This document shows positions 19,210-29,812 of a DNA stretch of 64,000 nt, piece by piece. The notes beneath the pieces were generated by a model. The model ran no database searches and was not told where the DNA came from. It worked only from the letters and a program-made list of their open reading frames with translations. Location: NCBI RefSeq assembly GCF_014280075.1, contig NZ_CP047950.1:310001-374000 (forward strand), written 5' to 3'. Position 1 is the stretch's first letter. Each line of letters starts with the position of its first letter. The position numbers and the translations under genes were made by a program. The stretch is from Synechococcus sp. A15-62 (GTDB taxonomy: Bacteria > Cyanobacteriota > Cyanobacteriia > PCC-6307 > Cyanobiaceae).

Positions 19210-19809
19210 ATGACCGCGCAGGAGTCCCTCCCTCTTGGGAGGGACGTGGCCGGTGTGGATGAAGTCGGTCGCGGTTGCTTGTTCGGTCCTGTTTTTGCGG
19301 CCGCTGTGGTGCTCGAAGTCTCAGCGGCCGAATGCCTGTTGAAGGCAGGCCTGACCGACAGCAAAAAACTCTCGGCCAAGCGTCGGGCTGCCCTGGTTCC
19401 CTTGATTCAGTCGCTGTGTGTGGCGTCCGCTTTGGGCCAGGCGTCAGCGAGAGAAATTGATGCCTGCGGCATCCGCGTTGCCACGGAACGCGCCATGTTG
19501 CGGGCTCTGCAGCGACTGCCCCAGAGCCCTGGGCTTGTGCTGGTGGATGGCAATCTTCCCCTTCGGCTGTGGCACGGCCCGCAGCGCACAGTGATCGCAG
19601 GGGATAGCCGTTCAGCAGCCATTGCTGCGGCCAGTGTTCTGGCCAAGGAAGCCAGGGATGCACTCATCCGCCGCTTGTCGGCTCGCTTTCCTGGTTATGG
19701 ACTTGAACGCCATGCGGGCTACGGCACGGCACAGCATCGTCAGAGCCTGATGGCCTCAGGCCCCACGCCCCTGCATCGGCACACGTTCCTGAAGCGTCTG
19801 CTCGGTTGA
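19210..19809 (+). CDS. rnhB: Ribonuclease HII
   Basis: Cuts RNA in RNA-DNA hybrids, including single ribonucleotides left in DNA. The 199 residues hold the four-acid site: DEVGRG with Asp17 and Glu18, Asp113 in LVDGNLPL, and Asp150 in SVLAKEARD. The C-terminus has the usual [11 protein letters not shown] and PLHRHTF patterns. It follows rne after five bases. Its 3' end overlaps the convergent DUF1997 gene by 54 bases. Confidence 0.97.
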   Translation: MTAQESLPLGRDVAGVDEVGRGCLFGPVFAAAVVLEVSAAECLLKAGLTDSKKLSAKRRAALVPLIQSLCVASALGQASAREIDACGIRVATERAMLRALQRLPQSPGLVLVDGNLPLRLWHGPQRTVIAGDSRSAAIAAASVLAKEARDALIRRLSARFPGYGLERHAGYGTAQHRQSLMASGPTPLHRHTFLKRLLG

Positions 19810-20352
19810 GCGTTGTCCCTCTGTTTCCCGGCACCAGCAGCGGTAGTCGTCGATCAGTTGTTGGCCAACCCGGGCTTTGATGCCAATGAGGATGCCACTC
19901 AGAATTGATTCGCCCGTCGATTCCAACACCCGTTTGGGGATCAGCTTGAGCAGCGATGGCTGGCTGACGCACACTGATAGATGGGCATGCCCCTGAAGCC
20001 CGCCGGGTGTGGAGGTGAGCCGTGCCTCCAGGTTCAGGGCGAAGTCGTCAACGATTCCCAGACCTTCCAGTTCGCAGTCGAGGGCCTGCATCACCAACGT
20101 GTCGCCTTCCATATGGATCTGGAGGGACACCACGGGTTTCACGTGGAGTTGAAAGACCTGCAGGCTGGTCACCACGTAGCGGTAACGCCCTGGCTGCAGG
20201 CGGGTGAGCTGTTTGGCGTCCAGCAGTGCCCCGAGGACGCGCTCCTCCTCCAGCAGGTAGGTGGGCAGCCGTTCTGCTCCGGTTCTGACAGGCAGATCAA
20301 GCTTTTGACTGGCTTCGAAGGCCAGGGGCATGGACTTCACCTGACGCGGCAT
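19756..20352 (-). CDS. DUF1997 family protein
   Basis: A 198-residue protein of a family found in cyanobacteria and plastids, without known function. It has the family's mixed alpha/beta layout: [60 protein letters not shown], and a helical end [20 protein letters not shown] see no signal peptide or transmembrane helix. Its start is 31 bases from the likely pheA start on the other strand, so both promoters must overlap; its 3' end overlaps rnhB by 54 bases. A lipid- or pigment-binding role is sometimes suspected for relatives, but nothing here shows it. Confidence 0.75.
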   Translation of the reverse strand: MPRQVKSMPLAFEASQKLDLPVRTGAERLPTYLLEEERVLGALLDAKQLTRLQPGRYRYVVTSLQVFQLHVKPVVSLQIHMEGDTLVMQALDCELEGLGIVDDFALNLEARLTSTPGGLQGHAHLSVCVSQPSLLKLIPKRVLESTGESILSGILIGIKARVGQQLIDDYRCWCRETEGQRSTEQTLQERVPMQGRGA

Positions 20353-20383
20353 GATCTTATCGAGTCCATGCAGTGCGGCTTCG

Positions 20384-21226
20384 ATGCCTACACGTCTCGC
20401 ATTTCTTGGCCCAGCCGGGACCTATGGCGAGCAGGCCGCCCGGGTGCTGATCGAACAGGACGCTCTCGAGGATGTTCAGCTGATGCCCTGCGTTGGGCTT
20501 CGATCGGTTGTGGAACAGCTGGCGGGGGGGGAGTGTGATGCAGCCGTTGTCCCGATTGAGAACTCGGTTGAGGGGGGGGTGACAGCGACCCTCGATGCGC
20601 TGTGGTCCCACCCCGAGCTTTGTATTCGCAGAGCTTTGGTACTGCCGATTCAGCACGCTTTGCTGGGCAGTGGGCCGCTCAGCAGAGTCACCGAAGTGCT
20701 GTCCCACCCGCAGGCTCTGGCCCAGTGCAGTGGCTGGTTGGCCCAGCATCTGCCCGATGCCTTGCAACTGCCCACCTCATCCACGGCTGAAGCAGCTCGC
20801 ATGGTGGCGGGCAGTCCCTTCCGTGCTGCGATCGCCTCCCAGACCGCTGCCCATGAACACGGGTTGGATCAGCTGGCCTTCCCCGTTAATGATGTTGCGG
20901 GCAACCGCACCCGTTTTCTGCTGTTGCGTCGTGGGCAGCGCACTGAGCATGGCGATGTGGCCAGTCTGGCGTTCTCGCTGCATCGCAATGCGCCGGGGGC
21001 CCTGCTTGAGGCACTGGCCTGTTTGGCTGAGCGGGGCCTGAACATGAGTCGGATTGAATCACGACCGTCCAAACGGGAGCTGGGGGAATACGTCTTTTTT
21101 GTGGATGTGGATCTTCCGCCGGTGCCCTCAACGGCTCTGGCGGAGCTGATCGCCCAGTTGCAGCCTCTGTGTGAGCATCTCGCCCATTTCGGTGCTTACC
21201 CCAGCAGCGATTTGAGTGGCTCTTGA
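20384..21226 (+). CDS. pheA: Prephenate dehydratase
   Basis: Converts prephenate to phenylpyruvate in phenylalanine synthesis. The catalytic domain opens with TRLAFLGPAGTYGEQAA and contains VVPIENSVEGGV and the conserved NRTRFLLL. The C-terminal ACT domain (SLAFSLHRNAPGALLEAL, then NMSRIESRPSK) is the phenylalanine-sensing part, so feedback inhibition is expected. No chorismate mutase domain is fused. I chose the ATG at 20384 (280 residues): an upstream start at 20351 would add residues unlike the family and collide with the divergent DUF1997 start. The stop is three bases from the stop of the convergent methyltransferase. Confidence 0.96.
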   Translation: MPTRLAFLGPAGTYGEQAARVLIEQDALEDVQLMPCVGLRSVVEQLAGGECDAAVVPIENSVEGGVTATLDALWSHPELCIRRALVLPIQHALLGSGPLSRVTEVLSHPQALAQCSGWLAQHLPDALQLPTSSTAEAARMVAGSPFRAAIASQTAAHEHGLDQLAFPVNDVAGNRTRFLLLRRGQRTEHGDVASLAFSLHRNAPGALLEALACLAERGLNMSRIESRPSKRELGEYVFFVDVDLPPVPSTALAELIAQLQPLCEHLAHFGAYPSSDLSGS

Positions 21227-21229
21227 AGA

Positions 21230-22165
21230 TCAGTCTTTTCTGATTCGGAAGACGCCGAACTGCATCAGCCCGGTGGCGAAGGCCCAGTGCATCAGCAGCA
21301 ACGTCGGCGTTTCTCTCAGGCCTTGCAGGACAGCTTTCGGCCCCAGGCTGAGCACGGCCCAGGGACGGCGGACGCCCTCGATGATCGAGTCAATCCATGA
21401 GGGGAGCGTGGCCTGGGTCCAGTCACCGGTGACGATCTCGCCACGGTTGTGCACGCTGTTGTCGAGGTTCTGGCGGAACCCCTTGATGCTGGCGAATTCA
21501 GGGTGGGCCCATTGGTTGAGCAGCTGACGCATCACCCAGCGTTCGGTTCGCGTCATGCCGCCGTCAGATGGATCCCGGCGGTTCCAGTCGGCCACTGCAA
21601 GCAGCCCTCCAGGGCGCATCACCCGCAGCAGCTCATCGGCATAACGCTGTTTGTCCGGCATGTGGGGACCGGCCTCCACACTCCAGACCGCATCAAAGCT
21701 CTGATCGGGCAGTTGAAGATCCAAGGCGTCCATTACCTGGAAGCGGCAGTTCAGGCCTGATGGGGTGAGTTGTGTGGCTCGTTCTACCTGAGCAGGGCTG
21801 ATGCTGATGCCGAGAACGTTCAATCCGTAATCCCGCGCCAGGATTCGGGCACTGCCACCGATGCCGCATCCCACATCCAGCACCCGGCTGCCGGCGGGGA
21901 GTTGGTCCAGACCGCTCCATCGCACCAGCTCGTGGACGAAGGCTTCCTTGGCTTCGCGGAAGTCGCAGGAGCCGGGCGGGGTCCCGTAATGGCCGAGATG
22001 GACATGCTCTCCCCAGAGCTGCTCCAGCAAGCGGTCTTCCGTCCAGGCGTCGTAGGCGGAGGCGACACTCTCCGATGATTCGTAGCGCCGGTCGCGGCGA
22101 AGCCACAGCGCAACTCCGGTTGCTCCAACGGCGCCGGCTACCACTAACAGAGATCCCAACATCAC
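21230..22165 (-). CDS. 2-methyl-6-phytyl-1,4-benzoquinone (MPBQ/MSBQ) methyltransferase
   Basis: A SAM-dependent methyltransferase of 311 residues that closely follows the cyanobacterial MPBQ methyltransferase type (Synechocystis Sll0418), which methylates the ring in tocopherol synthesis and related plastoquinone-like intermediates. An N-terminal membrane helix (SLLVVAGAVGATGVALWL) is followed by ESSESVASAYDAWTED, WGEHVHLGHYG, SAM motif I RVLDVGCGIGGSARILA (94-110) and VWSVEAGPHMPDK. The start is GTG at 22165 with an ATG directly next in frame; the GTG makes a GTGA overlap with the LON-domain gene, implying coupled translation. Substrate choice between MPBQ and MSBQ is inferred. Confidence 0.9.
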   Translation of the reverse strand: MMLGSLLVVAGAVGATGVALWLRRDRRYESSESVASAYDAWTEDRLLEQLWGEHVHLGHYGTPPGSCDFREAKEAFVHELVRWSGLDQLPAGSRVLDVGCGIGGSARILARDYGLNVLGISISPAQVERATQLTPSGLNCRFQVMDALDLQLPDQSFDAVWSVEAGPHMPDKQRYADELLRVMRPGGLLAVADWNRRDPSDGGMTRTERWVMRQLLNQWAHPEFASIKGFRQNLDNSVHNRGEIVTGDWTQATLPSWIDSIIEGVRRPWAVLSLGPKAVLQGLRETPTLLLMHWAFATGLMQFGVFRIRKD

Positions 22166-22797
22166 TTCAGATCCATCAACACAGTGCGGGCCGCCAGTTG
22201 GCGTCGGGTGTGGTCCAACATTTCAAATTGCTGACTCAACCGTTCGTGGGTGTCGGTTAGTTCCAGAAGACTCTGTTGCTCCGAAGCAGCCTGATCCAGA
22301 TGGGCGCTGATCCAGAAGGAGAGTTCCCGCGGTAGATCAGGCAGATCGTCAGGCAGTTCCACCTCTCGGTTCTGCAGTTTGCTGGTCAGCTGAACGACGT
22401 CGCTCAAGGCTTCGCTCACCTTGTCCCGCAGGCTGTTGAGCTGGTCGGTGTCGGCCACGGGCTCATCCTCCAGCCAGCTCACCATCCCTGTTCGGTAGGG
22501 CGTTTCCCGCGTGATGTTGAGCAGCCGGAACCGCTGTTGGCCCAGCGAAACGATGTAGCTGCGACCGTCTTCGGTTGTTTGGTGCTGAAGCACCTCAGCG
22601 CAGCAACCGATTTCGGCCATTTCGCCGTTCTCGGGGTTGATGCGAACGATGCCGAATCGTTTGTCGGTCTCCAGAACCGTCTGGAGAAGCATCCGATAAC
22701 GCGATTCAAAAATGTGCAGCGGCAGGAGCTGCTGCGGGAACAACACGACGTCCGGCAGGGGGAACAGGGGAAGCTCCCTCACAGAAAAATCGGACAC
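22162..22797 (-). CDS. LON substrate-binding domain protein (no ATPase)
   Basis: A 211-residue stand-alone LON N-terminal domain: ELPLFPLPDVVLFPQQLLPLHIFESRYR opens it (quoted in part as LPLFPLPDVVLFPQ), then RFGIVRINPENGEMAEIGC and RSYIVSLGQQRFRLL. There is no AAA+ or protease module, so it is not Lon protease; such proteins may act as substrate adaptors. A helical C-terminal region rich in Gln/Leu follows. It lies 56 bases after rpsJ on the same strand and overlaps the methyltransferase by four bases, so it may be read from the str operon. Its function is unknown. Confidence 0.88.
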   Translation of the reverse strand: MSDFSVRELPLFPLPDVVLFPQQLLPLHIFESRYRMLLQTVLETDKRFGIVRINPENGEMAEIGCCAEVLQHQTTEDGRSYIVSLGQQRFRLLNITRETPYRTGMVSWLEDEPVADTDQLNSLRDKVSEALSDVVQLTSKLQNREVELPDDLPDLPRELSFWISAHLDQAASEQQSLLELTDTHERLSQQFEMLDHTRRQLAARTVLMDLK

Positions 22798-22853
22798 GAA
22801 CGCCGTGTTGTAGGCAACTGAATCCTAGGAAAATGAAGTTCTGATCGAACGGA

Positions 22854-23174
22854 TCAGAGCTTCACTTCGATGTCCACACCACTGGGGAGATCAAGCTTCA
22901 TCAGCGCATCGATGGTTTTGGCCGAGGGGCTGTAGATGTCGATGATCCGACGGTGGGTGCGGGTCTCGAAGTGCTCGCGGGAGTCCTTGTCCACGTGGGG
23001 AGAGCGCAGAACGCAGTAGATCTTGCGTTTCGTGGGCAGGGGGATTGGACCGATCGCGGTTGCAGCGGTGTTATCGGCCGTTTCAATGATTTTCTCGCAA
23101 GAGAGATCGAGCATGCGGCGGTCGAACGCCTTCAGGCGGATGCGGATCTTCTGCTGAGCGATGGCAGTGGACAT
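22854..23174 (-). CDS. rpsJ: Ribosomal protein uS10
   Basis: Small-subunit protein S10, also the NusE antitermination factor. The 106 residues start with [19 protein letters not shown] and include [19 protein letters not shown] and the C-terminal [18 protein letters not shown], the full family length. It is the last str-operon gene here, 121 bases after tuf, with a strong hairpin in the spacer. In many bacteria S10 heads the next ribosomal operon; in cyanobacteria it commonly follows tuf, as seen. Confidence 0.98.
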   Translation of the reverse strand: MSTAIAQQKIRIRLKAFDRRMLDLSCEKIIETADNTAATAIGPIPLPTKRKIYCVLRSPHVDKDSREHFETRTHRRIIDIYSPSAKTIDALMKLDLPSGVDIEVKL

Positions 23175-23240
23175 AGGAAGGGAGCGAAAAAGCTTCGAGG
23201 TCGAAGCAGGACTTCAGTTGTCGAGGTTCTGAGAAATGTA

Positions 23241-23270
23241 GGAGATGGGGGGCTGAGCCCCTCCATCTCC
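23241..23270 (-). promoter_or_regulatory. Hairpin between tuf and rpsJ
   Basis: GGAGATGG pairs with CCATCTCC around an inner GGGG/CCCC stem. On the minus strand it is not followed by a T run (the next bases are TACATTTC), so it is not a standard terminator. It could mark an RNA-processing or attenuation point that sets the very different levels of EF-Tu and S10. Confidence 0.5.
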
Positions 23271-23295
23271 TGACGTGTGGTTCAGCTTGCGCTGA

Positions 23296-24495
23296 TCACT
23301 CGATGATCTTGGAGACCACGCCAGCACCGATGGTGCGGCCGCCTTCGCGGATGGCGAAGCGCATGCCTTGCTCGATGGCGACGGGGCAGATCAGCTCACC
23401 GGTCATCTGGATGTTGTCACCAGGCATCACCATTTCCACGTTGGAACCGTCTTCCGCGGTGAAGGCAGTGATTTGGCCGGTCACGTCCGTTGTACGGATG
23501 TAGAACTGCGGGCGATAGCCAGCGAAGAAGGGAGTATGGCGGCCGCCTTCTTCCTTCTTGAGCACATACACCTGACCCTCGAATTTGGTGTGAGGGGTGA
23601 TGGAACCGGGCTTCACGAGCACCATGCCGCGCTCGATGTCTTCCTTTTGGATGCCGCGCAGCAGCAGACCAACGTTGTCGCCAGCCATGCCCTCATCGAG
23701 GAGCTTGCGGAACATTTCCACACCGGTGACGGTGGTCTTGCGGGTGTCCTTGATGCCGACGATTTCGATTTCTTCGCCGACCTTGACGATGCCACGCTCG
23801 ATACGGCCTGTGGCCACGGTGCCGCGACCGGTGATGGAGAAGACGTCTTCCACAGCCATCAGGAAGGGCTTGTCCACTTCCCGCTCAGGCTCAGGAATGC
23901 TGGAGTCAACAGCCGCCATCAGTTCCTCGATCTTGGCTTCCCACTCAGCCTCGCCCTCGATGGCCTTCAGGCCGGAGACCTGAACCACGGGGATGTCGTC
24001 ACCGGGGAAGTCGTAGCTGGAGAGCAGTTCGCGGATCTCCATCTCCACCAGTTCGATGATCTCTTCGTCATCGACCATGTCGCACTTGTTCAGTGCAACC
24101 ACCAGAGCGGGAACGCCCACCTGCTTGGCCAGCAGGATGTGCTCCTTGGTCTGGGCCATCGGGCCGTCGGTGGCGGCACACACCAGGATGGCGCCGTCCA
24201 TCTGAGCGGCACCGGTGATCATGTTCTTCACATAGTCCGCGTGGCCAGGGCAGTCCACGTGGGCGTAGTGACGGGTCTCGGTCTCGTACTCAACGTGAGC
24301 GGTGTTGATGGTGATGCCGCGCTCACGCTCTTCAGGGGCGCCGTCGATGTCGGCGTAGTTCTGAACTTCAGCCTGACCCTTCTTGGCGAGCACGTTGGTG
24401 ATCGCAGCGGTAAGGGTGGTCTTGCCGTGGTCAACGTGGCCGATGGTGCCGATGTTGACGTGGGGCTTGTTCCTTTCGAACTTCTCGCGTGCCAT
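23296..24495 (-). CDS. tuf: Elongation factor Tu
   Basis: Delivers aminoacyl-tRNA to the ribosome as a GTP complex. The 399 residues have the G motifs [25 protein letters not shown] and NKCDMVDD, the domain-2 region [13 protein letters not shown], and the C-terminal [14 protein letters not shown]. Length is typical for cyanobacteria, with the short insertion SDFPG-type loop (SSYDFPGDD) near the G domain. It is 44 bases after fusA in the str operon. Confidence 0.98.
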   Translation of the reverse strand: MAREKFERNKPHVNIGTIGHVDHGKTTLTAAITNVLAKKGQAEVQNYADIDGAPEERERGITINTAHVEYETETRHYAHVDCPGHADYVKNMITGAAQMDGAILVCAATDGPMAQTKEHILLAKQVGVPALVVALNKCDMVDDEEIIELVEMEIRELLSSYDFPGDDIPVVQVSGLKAIEGEAEWEAKIEELMAAVDSSIPEPEREVDKPFLMAVEDVFSITGRGTVATGRIERGIVKVGEEIEIVGIKDTRKTTVTGVEMFRKLLDEGMAGDNVGLLLRGIQKEDIERGMVLVKPGSITPHTKFEGQVYVLKKEEGGRHTPFFAGYRPQFYIRTTDVTGQITAFTAEDGSNVEMVMPGDNIQMTGELICPVAIEQGMRFAIREGGRTIGAGVVSKIIE

Positions 24496-24539
24496 GGGTG
24501 TTTAAAGAATCGAGGGTTGGATTTGGAGGAGTTTAGAGA

Positions 24540-26615
<2,076 letters not shown>

Positions 26616-26704
26616 AGGAAATTCTCCGGGGGTGGGGCGTGAAAAGGCGGAGAGACTCTACAGGCCAGCCATGAACATCTGTGTTGATGACTGGCCCGCG
26701 AGGC

Positions 26705-27175
26705 TCAGTAGCGGTAGTGGGCGAAAGCCTTGTTGGCTTCGGCCATCTTGTGGGTTTCTTCGCGCTTGCGAACGGCGTTGCCAGCTTCGTTGGCGGCATC
26801 CATCAGTTCGCCAGCCAGCTTCTGGGCCATGCTCCGGCCGTTGCGGGCGCGGGAGAAGCTCACCAGCCAGCGCAGGGCCATGGCGGTGCCGCGCTCCTGG
26901 CGGACTTCCATGGGCACCTGGTAAGTAGCACCACCGACACGGCGGGCGCGCACTTCCACCAGAGGGGTGGCGTTCTTGACGGCTGTCTCGAACAGTTCGA
27001 GCGGATCTCCGCCGGTGCGCTCGTTGATCAGGCCGAACGCGTCGGACAGGATCCGTTGCGCTGTCGACTTCTTGCCGTGCTGCATCAGGCGTACCACCAT
27101 CATCGTGGCGAGACGGCTGTTGAACTGCGGGTCGGGAAGAATCGGGCGCTTCTCAGCGGCGTTGCGGCGTGACAT
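26705..27175 (-). CDS. rpsG: Ribosomal protein uS7
   Basis: Small-subunit head protein that nucleates 16S 3'-domain assembly. The 156 residues start [19 protein letters not shown] and include [17 protein letters not shown] and the C-terminal [15 protein letters not shown], all as in the family. It is 41 bases after rpsL. In other bacteria S7 can repress its operon; no such site is evident here. Confidence 0.98.
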   Translation of the reverse strand: MSRRNAAEKRPILPDPQFNSRLATMMVVRLMQHGKKSTAQRILSDAFGLINERTGGDPLELFETAVKNATPLVEVRARRVGGATYQVPMEVRQERGTAMALRWLVSFSRARNGRSMAQKLAGELMDAANEAGNAVRKREETHKMAEANKAFAHYRY

Positions 27176-27216
27176 TAGGGATCAGAACTTGATGGGGATG
27201 GGTAAGAAACCGGTGA

Positions 27217-27591
27217 TCACTCCTTCGGAGCCTTGGCGCCGTACTTGGAGCGGGACTGACGCCGGTCTTTCACGCCAGCGGTATCCAGGGTTCCGCGGAT
27301 GATGTGGTAGCGGACACCTGGGAGGTCTTTGACGCGACCGCCGCGGATCAACACCACCGAGTGCTCCTGCAGGTTGTGACCGACACCGCCGATGTAAGCC
27401 GTGACCTCAAAGCCGGAGGTCAGGCGCACACGAGCCACCTTGCGCAGAGCCGAGTTGGGCTTTTTGGGCGTCGAGGTGTAAACGCGGGTGCAAACACCGC
27501 GACGCTCAGGGCACGACTTCAGGGCTGGGGATTTGGTCTTGGCCTTGAGGCGTGAGCGCTCAGTGCGGATCAGCTGTTGGATGGTTGGCAT
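27217..27591 (-). CDS. rpsL: Ribosomal protein uS12
   Basis: Decoding-centre protein. From the ATG at 27591 it has 124 residues, starting [13 protein letters not shown], with the conserved loop [17 protein letters not shown] and the [14 protein letters not shown] segment. The frame extends to 27633, but the added residues do not match the family, so I use 27591. First gene of the str group, 72 bases after the IscA-like gene. Confidence 0.97.
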   Translation of the reverse strand: MPTIQQLIRTERSRLKAKTKSPALKSCPERRGVCTRVYTSTPKKPNSALRKVARVRLTSGFEVTAYIGGVGHNLQEHSVVLIRGGRVKDLPGVRYHIIRGTLDTAGVKDRRQSRSKYGAKAPKE

Positions 27592-27663
27592 CGATGGTCG
27601 GTGAGCGGTCGGACTCCCGACCTGATTCGACAATCGACCACGATACCGGGTGACGGTCCCCCC

Positions 27664-27990
27664 TCAAATGCGGCTGAATGCACTGCCGCAGGCACAGGGT
27701 TCAACACCATCGCTGTTGCGGATCAGAAAACCACCGCCACTCAGGTCGCCCCGGTAGTCCAGGCAAAGACCTTCAAGCAATTTGAGCTGTTCCGCCGGGG
27801 CGTGCAGGGTCACGCCATCGGCTCTTGCGATCGCGACGCCTGCCAGATGTCCTGCCCGGATGCGCAGCACGTGTTGTGCGCACTCCCCGGGAGTGAGATC
27901 GAGATGCATCTGCCCCGGTGTTCCCGCCACGGCCGCCTGTCGCCCCAGCTCAGCAGCAGCGGCGGCGGTCAGCCGCAGATTGGCAGCCAT
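27664..27990 (-). CDS. IscA/HesB-like Fe-S protein with an incomplete cysteine set
   Basis: A 108-residue protein of the HesB/IscA fold. It starts LRLTAAAAAELGRQ and ends in DGVEPCACGSAFSRI, where the two C-terminal cysteines of A-type carriers (CxCGxSF type) are kept. The usual first ligand cysteine, in a GxCSG loop, is not present: at the matching place the sequence is IRAGHLAGVAI. Other cysteines (PGECAQ, EGLCLDYRG) lie elsewhere. A role as a Fe-S cluster carrier is therefore uncertain; it may be a divergent scaffold or regulator. It lies between the glycosidase-like gene and rpsL on the same strand. Confidence 0.78.
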   Translation of the reverse strand: MAANLRLTAAAAAELGRQAAVAGTPGQMHLDLTPGECAQHVLRIRAGHLAGVAIARADGVTLHAPAEQLKLLEGLCLDYRGDLSGGGFLIRNSDGVEPCACGSAFSRI

Positions 27991-28024
27991 GCTCAGTTCC
28001 TCAGGGCCCCCACTGTTGCAGGTC

Positions 28025-29710
28025 TCAGAGGGGGATGAGACCCAGGCCGTTGTGGACTCTCGGGGAGCTGCTTCGGCCGTTCATCACGGTTCGTCCGGCC
28101 ACCACAAGGGTGGTGGAACTGCCGCCATCCATGTTCAAGGCATCGCGCAGGCCCAGTTGCTGGGCAGCCAGAGCTGTTTCCACAAGGGTGGGATCACTGC
28201 CGGCGGCCCCGCGCAAGGTCATCAGCCACTGACCGCTCGCTCCCTGAGCCACAACTGTTCTTGGTGCCGCCAAGCTCATGAAGCCAGGGCTGAATCCCTC
28301 CTGACGTCCATTCAGCACCACGCGGCCGTTCTGCATCAGGAGGGGACCGCCCCCCAGAACATTGGGCTGTTGGGCCAGGGGAGAGCTGGATCGCTCTGTC
28401 ACCTGGATTTGATCACCAGGTCGAGCCGGCAGTGGCGTGCGCCCGCGGGCGACGACCAGCGCTGCGTTTTCGGGAATGGCGATTCCGCTTTGCAGGCTGC
28501 GCTGGTCGAAGGTTGTCTCGACGCGCCCACCTCGAATTAACAGAGCTTCCTCTTCTCCGCTCAGGGCCCGGTAGCGGGGCCCCCATGCAGGTGTGTAGAG
28601 GCTCAGTCCCTTCTGGACGTAGCCGCTGTTGAGTGCCATCAGGCCCCAACGGCGACCGTTGTTCACCCGCAGCGTCTGGTTCAGCCGCAGCCGGCCGAAC
28701 TGCAGATCCCCTGAGGCTCCCCAAGCGATCACGCCGCGATTCAGGATCGGACCGGACAGCCAGATCCCCTGATGCCGAACGGCCCCCAGGGGGAGTTGAT
28801 TGATCCGATTGAAAAAGCCTCCGTTGACTGCGACCAGTGCCCCTGCGGGTTGGGAGAGCTGAGGCAGAAAACGCAGGCCCTGTTGCTGCTCGGCTTTGAC
28901 CAGGGGCTGAAGGGTGATGCCGAGACGGCTCAGCTGGCCGCCGGCACGGAACACCTGAATGGGTTTCACCCCCACCTTGATGGTGCGTTGCTCCAAAACG
29001 AAGCCCCGCCTCAGCCATTCGGCCACAGCTGGGTCGCGCAGGGGCAGATGTGCGCTCTGGGCTGGGCGGCGACCGCCGATCTGCACGCCATCCAGCACCA
29101 CCCTCCAGGGGGACGCCAGGCTCAGGCTCCTCAGCTTGGTGGCTTGTCCCTTCAGCACAAGGCCGCCGTGGCGATGCTGCTGTGGGGTGAGTCCCCACGC
29201 CTTGAGTTGACGTTGCTGGGTCCGCGACAGCTTGAGCTCCAGCAACAGGTCGCCGTTTAACCGCTGCACCAGGGCGGGGCCGTTCAGGTCAAGCACCAGG
29301 CGATCAGCTGTCGAACCCTTGCCGCGGCGCAGGTTGTTCACCGTTGGAGGGGGCAGCCGAAGCTCCAAGGTGTTTCCCCGCACTTTGAAGCGCACGCCAG
29401 TTGCGGCAAGCCAGTCGCTCACTTCGAGGCCGACTTCATCACCGAGCGAACGGGTGGCCAATGCGGTGAGGGAGACCGTTCGACCGAACCATTCCAGTGC
29501 CTCTCCATCGAGACGGGACACCCGCCGGAAACCCAGACGGGATTCCAGAACCTCCAAGGGCAGCCAAAGTTCTTCCGGTTCTGCGTCGCTGCCCTTCCAG
29601 AGCCAAACCGATTTGCTCCGTTCTTGCCCGATCAGCACCTCCTCACCGCTCTGGTTCGGCACAGGGCGAAGCTCAGGTGGTGGCGGGGGAAGTGGGGCAA
29701 AGGCAAGCAT
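28025..29710 (-). CDS. Phosphodiester glycosidase (NAGPA/DUF2233) family protein
   Basis: A 561-residue protein whose C-terminal half matches the NAGPA-type phosphodiester glycosidase fold: GALVAVNGGFFNRINQLPLG, the GPLLMQNGRVVLN segment and the hallmark NMDGGSSTTLVV (from residue 526). The first about 280 residues resemble a copper-amine-oxidase-N-like or SH3-like substrate domain (LWLPLEVLESRLGF, VRGNTLELRLPPP). Members often act on cell-wall or exopolysaccharide sugars outside the membrane, but I see no signal peptide: the frame is closed by a TAG 30 bases upstream of the ATG, and the start (LAFAPLPPPPPEL) is short and proline-rich. It is divergent from gltB, about 100 bases apart. Confidence 0.84.
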   Translation of the reverse strand: MLAFAPLPPPPPELRPVPNQSGEEVLIGQERSKSVWLWKGSDAEPEELWLPLEVLESRLGFRRVSRLDGEALEWFGRTVSLTALATRSLGDEVGLEVSDWLAATGVRFKVRGNTLELRLPPPTVNNLRRGKGSTADRLVLDLNGPALVQRLNGDLLLELKLSRTQQRQLKAWGLTPQQHRHGGLVLKGQATKLRSLSLASPWRVVLDGVQIGGRRPAQSAHLPLRDPAVAEWLRRGFVLEQRTIKVGVKPIQVFRAGGQLSRLGITLQPLVKAEQQQGLRFLPQLSQPAGALVAVNGGFFNRINQLPLGAVRHQGIWLSGPILNRGVIAWGASGDLQFGRLRLNQTLRVNNGRRWGLMALNSGYVQKGLSLYTPAWGPRYRALSGEEEALLIRGGRVETTFDQRSLQSGIAIPENAALVVARGRTPLPARPGDQIQVTERSSSPLAQQPNVLGGGPLLMQNGRVVLNGRQEGFSPGFMSLAAPRTVVAQGASGQWLMTLRGAAGSDPTLVETALAAQQLGLRDALNMDGGSSTTLVVAGRTVMNGRSSSPRVHNGLGLIPL

Positions 29711-29812
29711 GAAATGCCTGGGCGGAGAGGCGCCTGCCTAGGATCGTCCCTCGAGATGGTTTCTGCAGAGCTCGAAGCTGCAGGCCCATGCGATCGTCCG
29801 GTTGAGTTCCCT

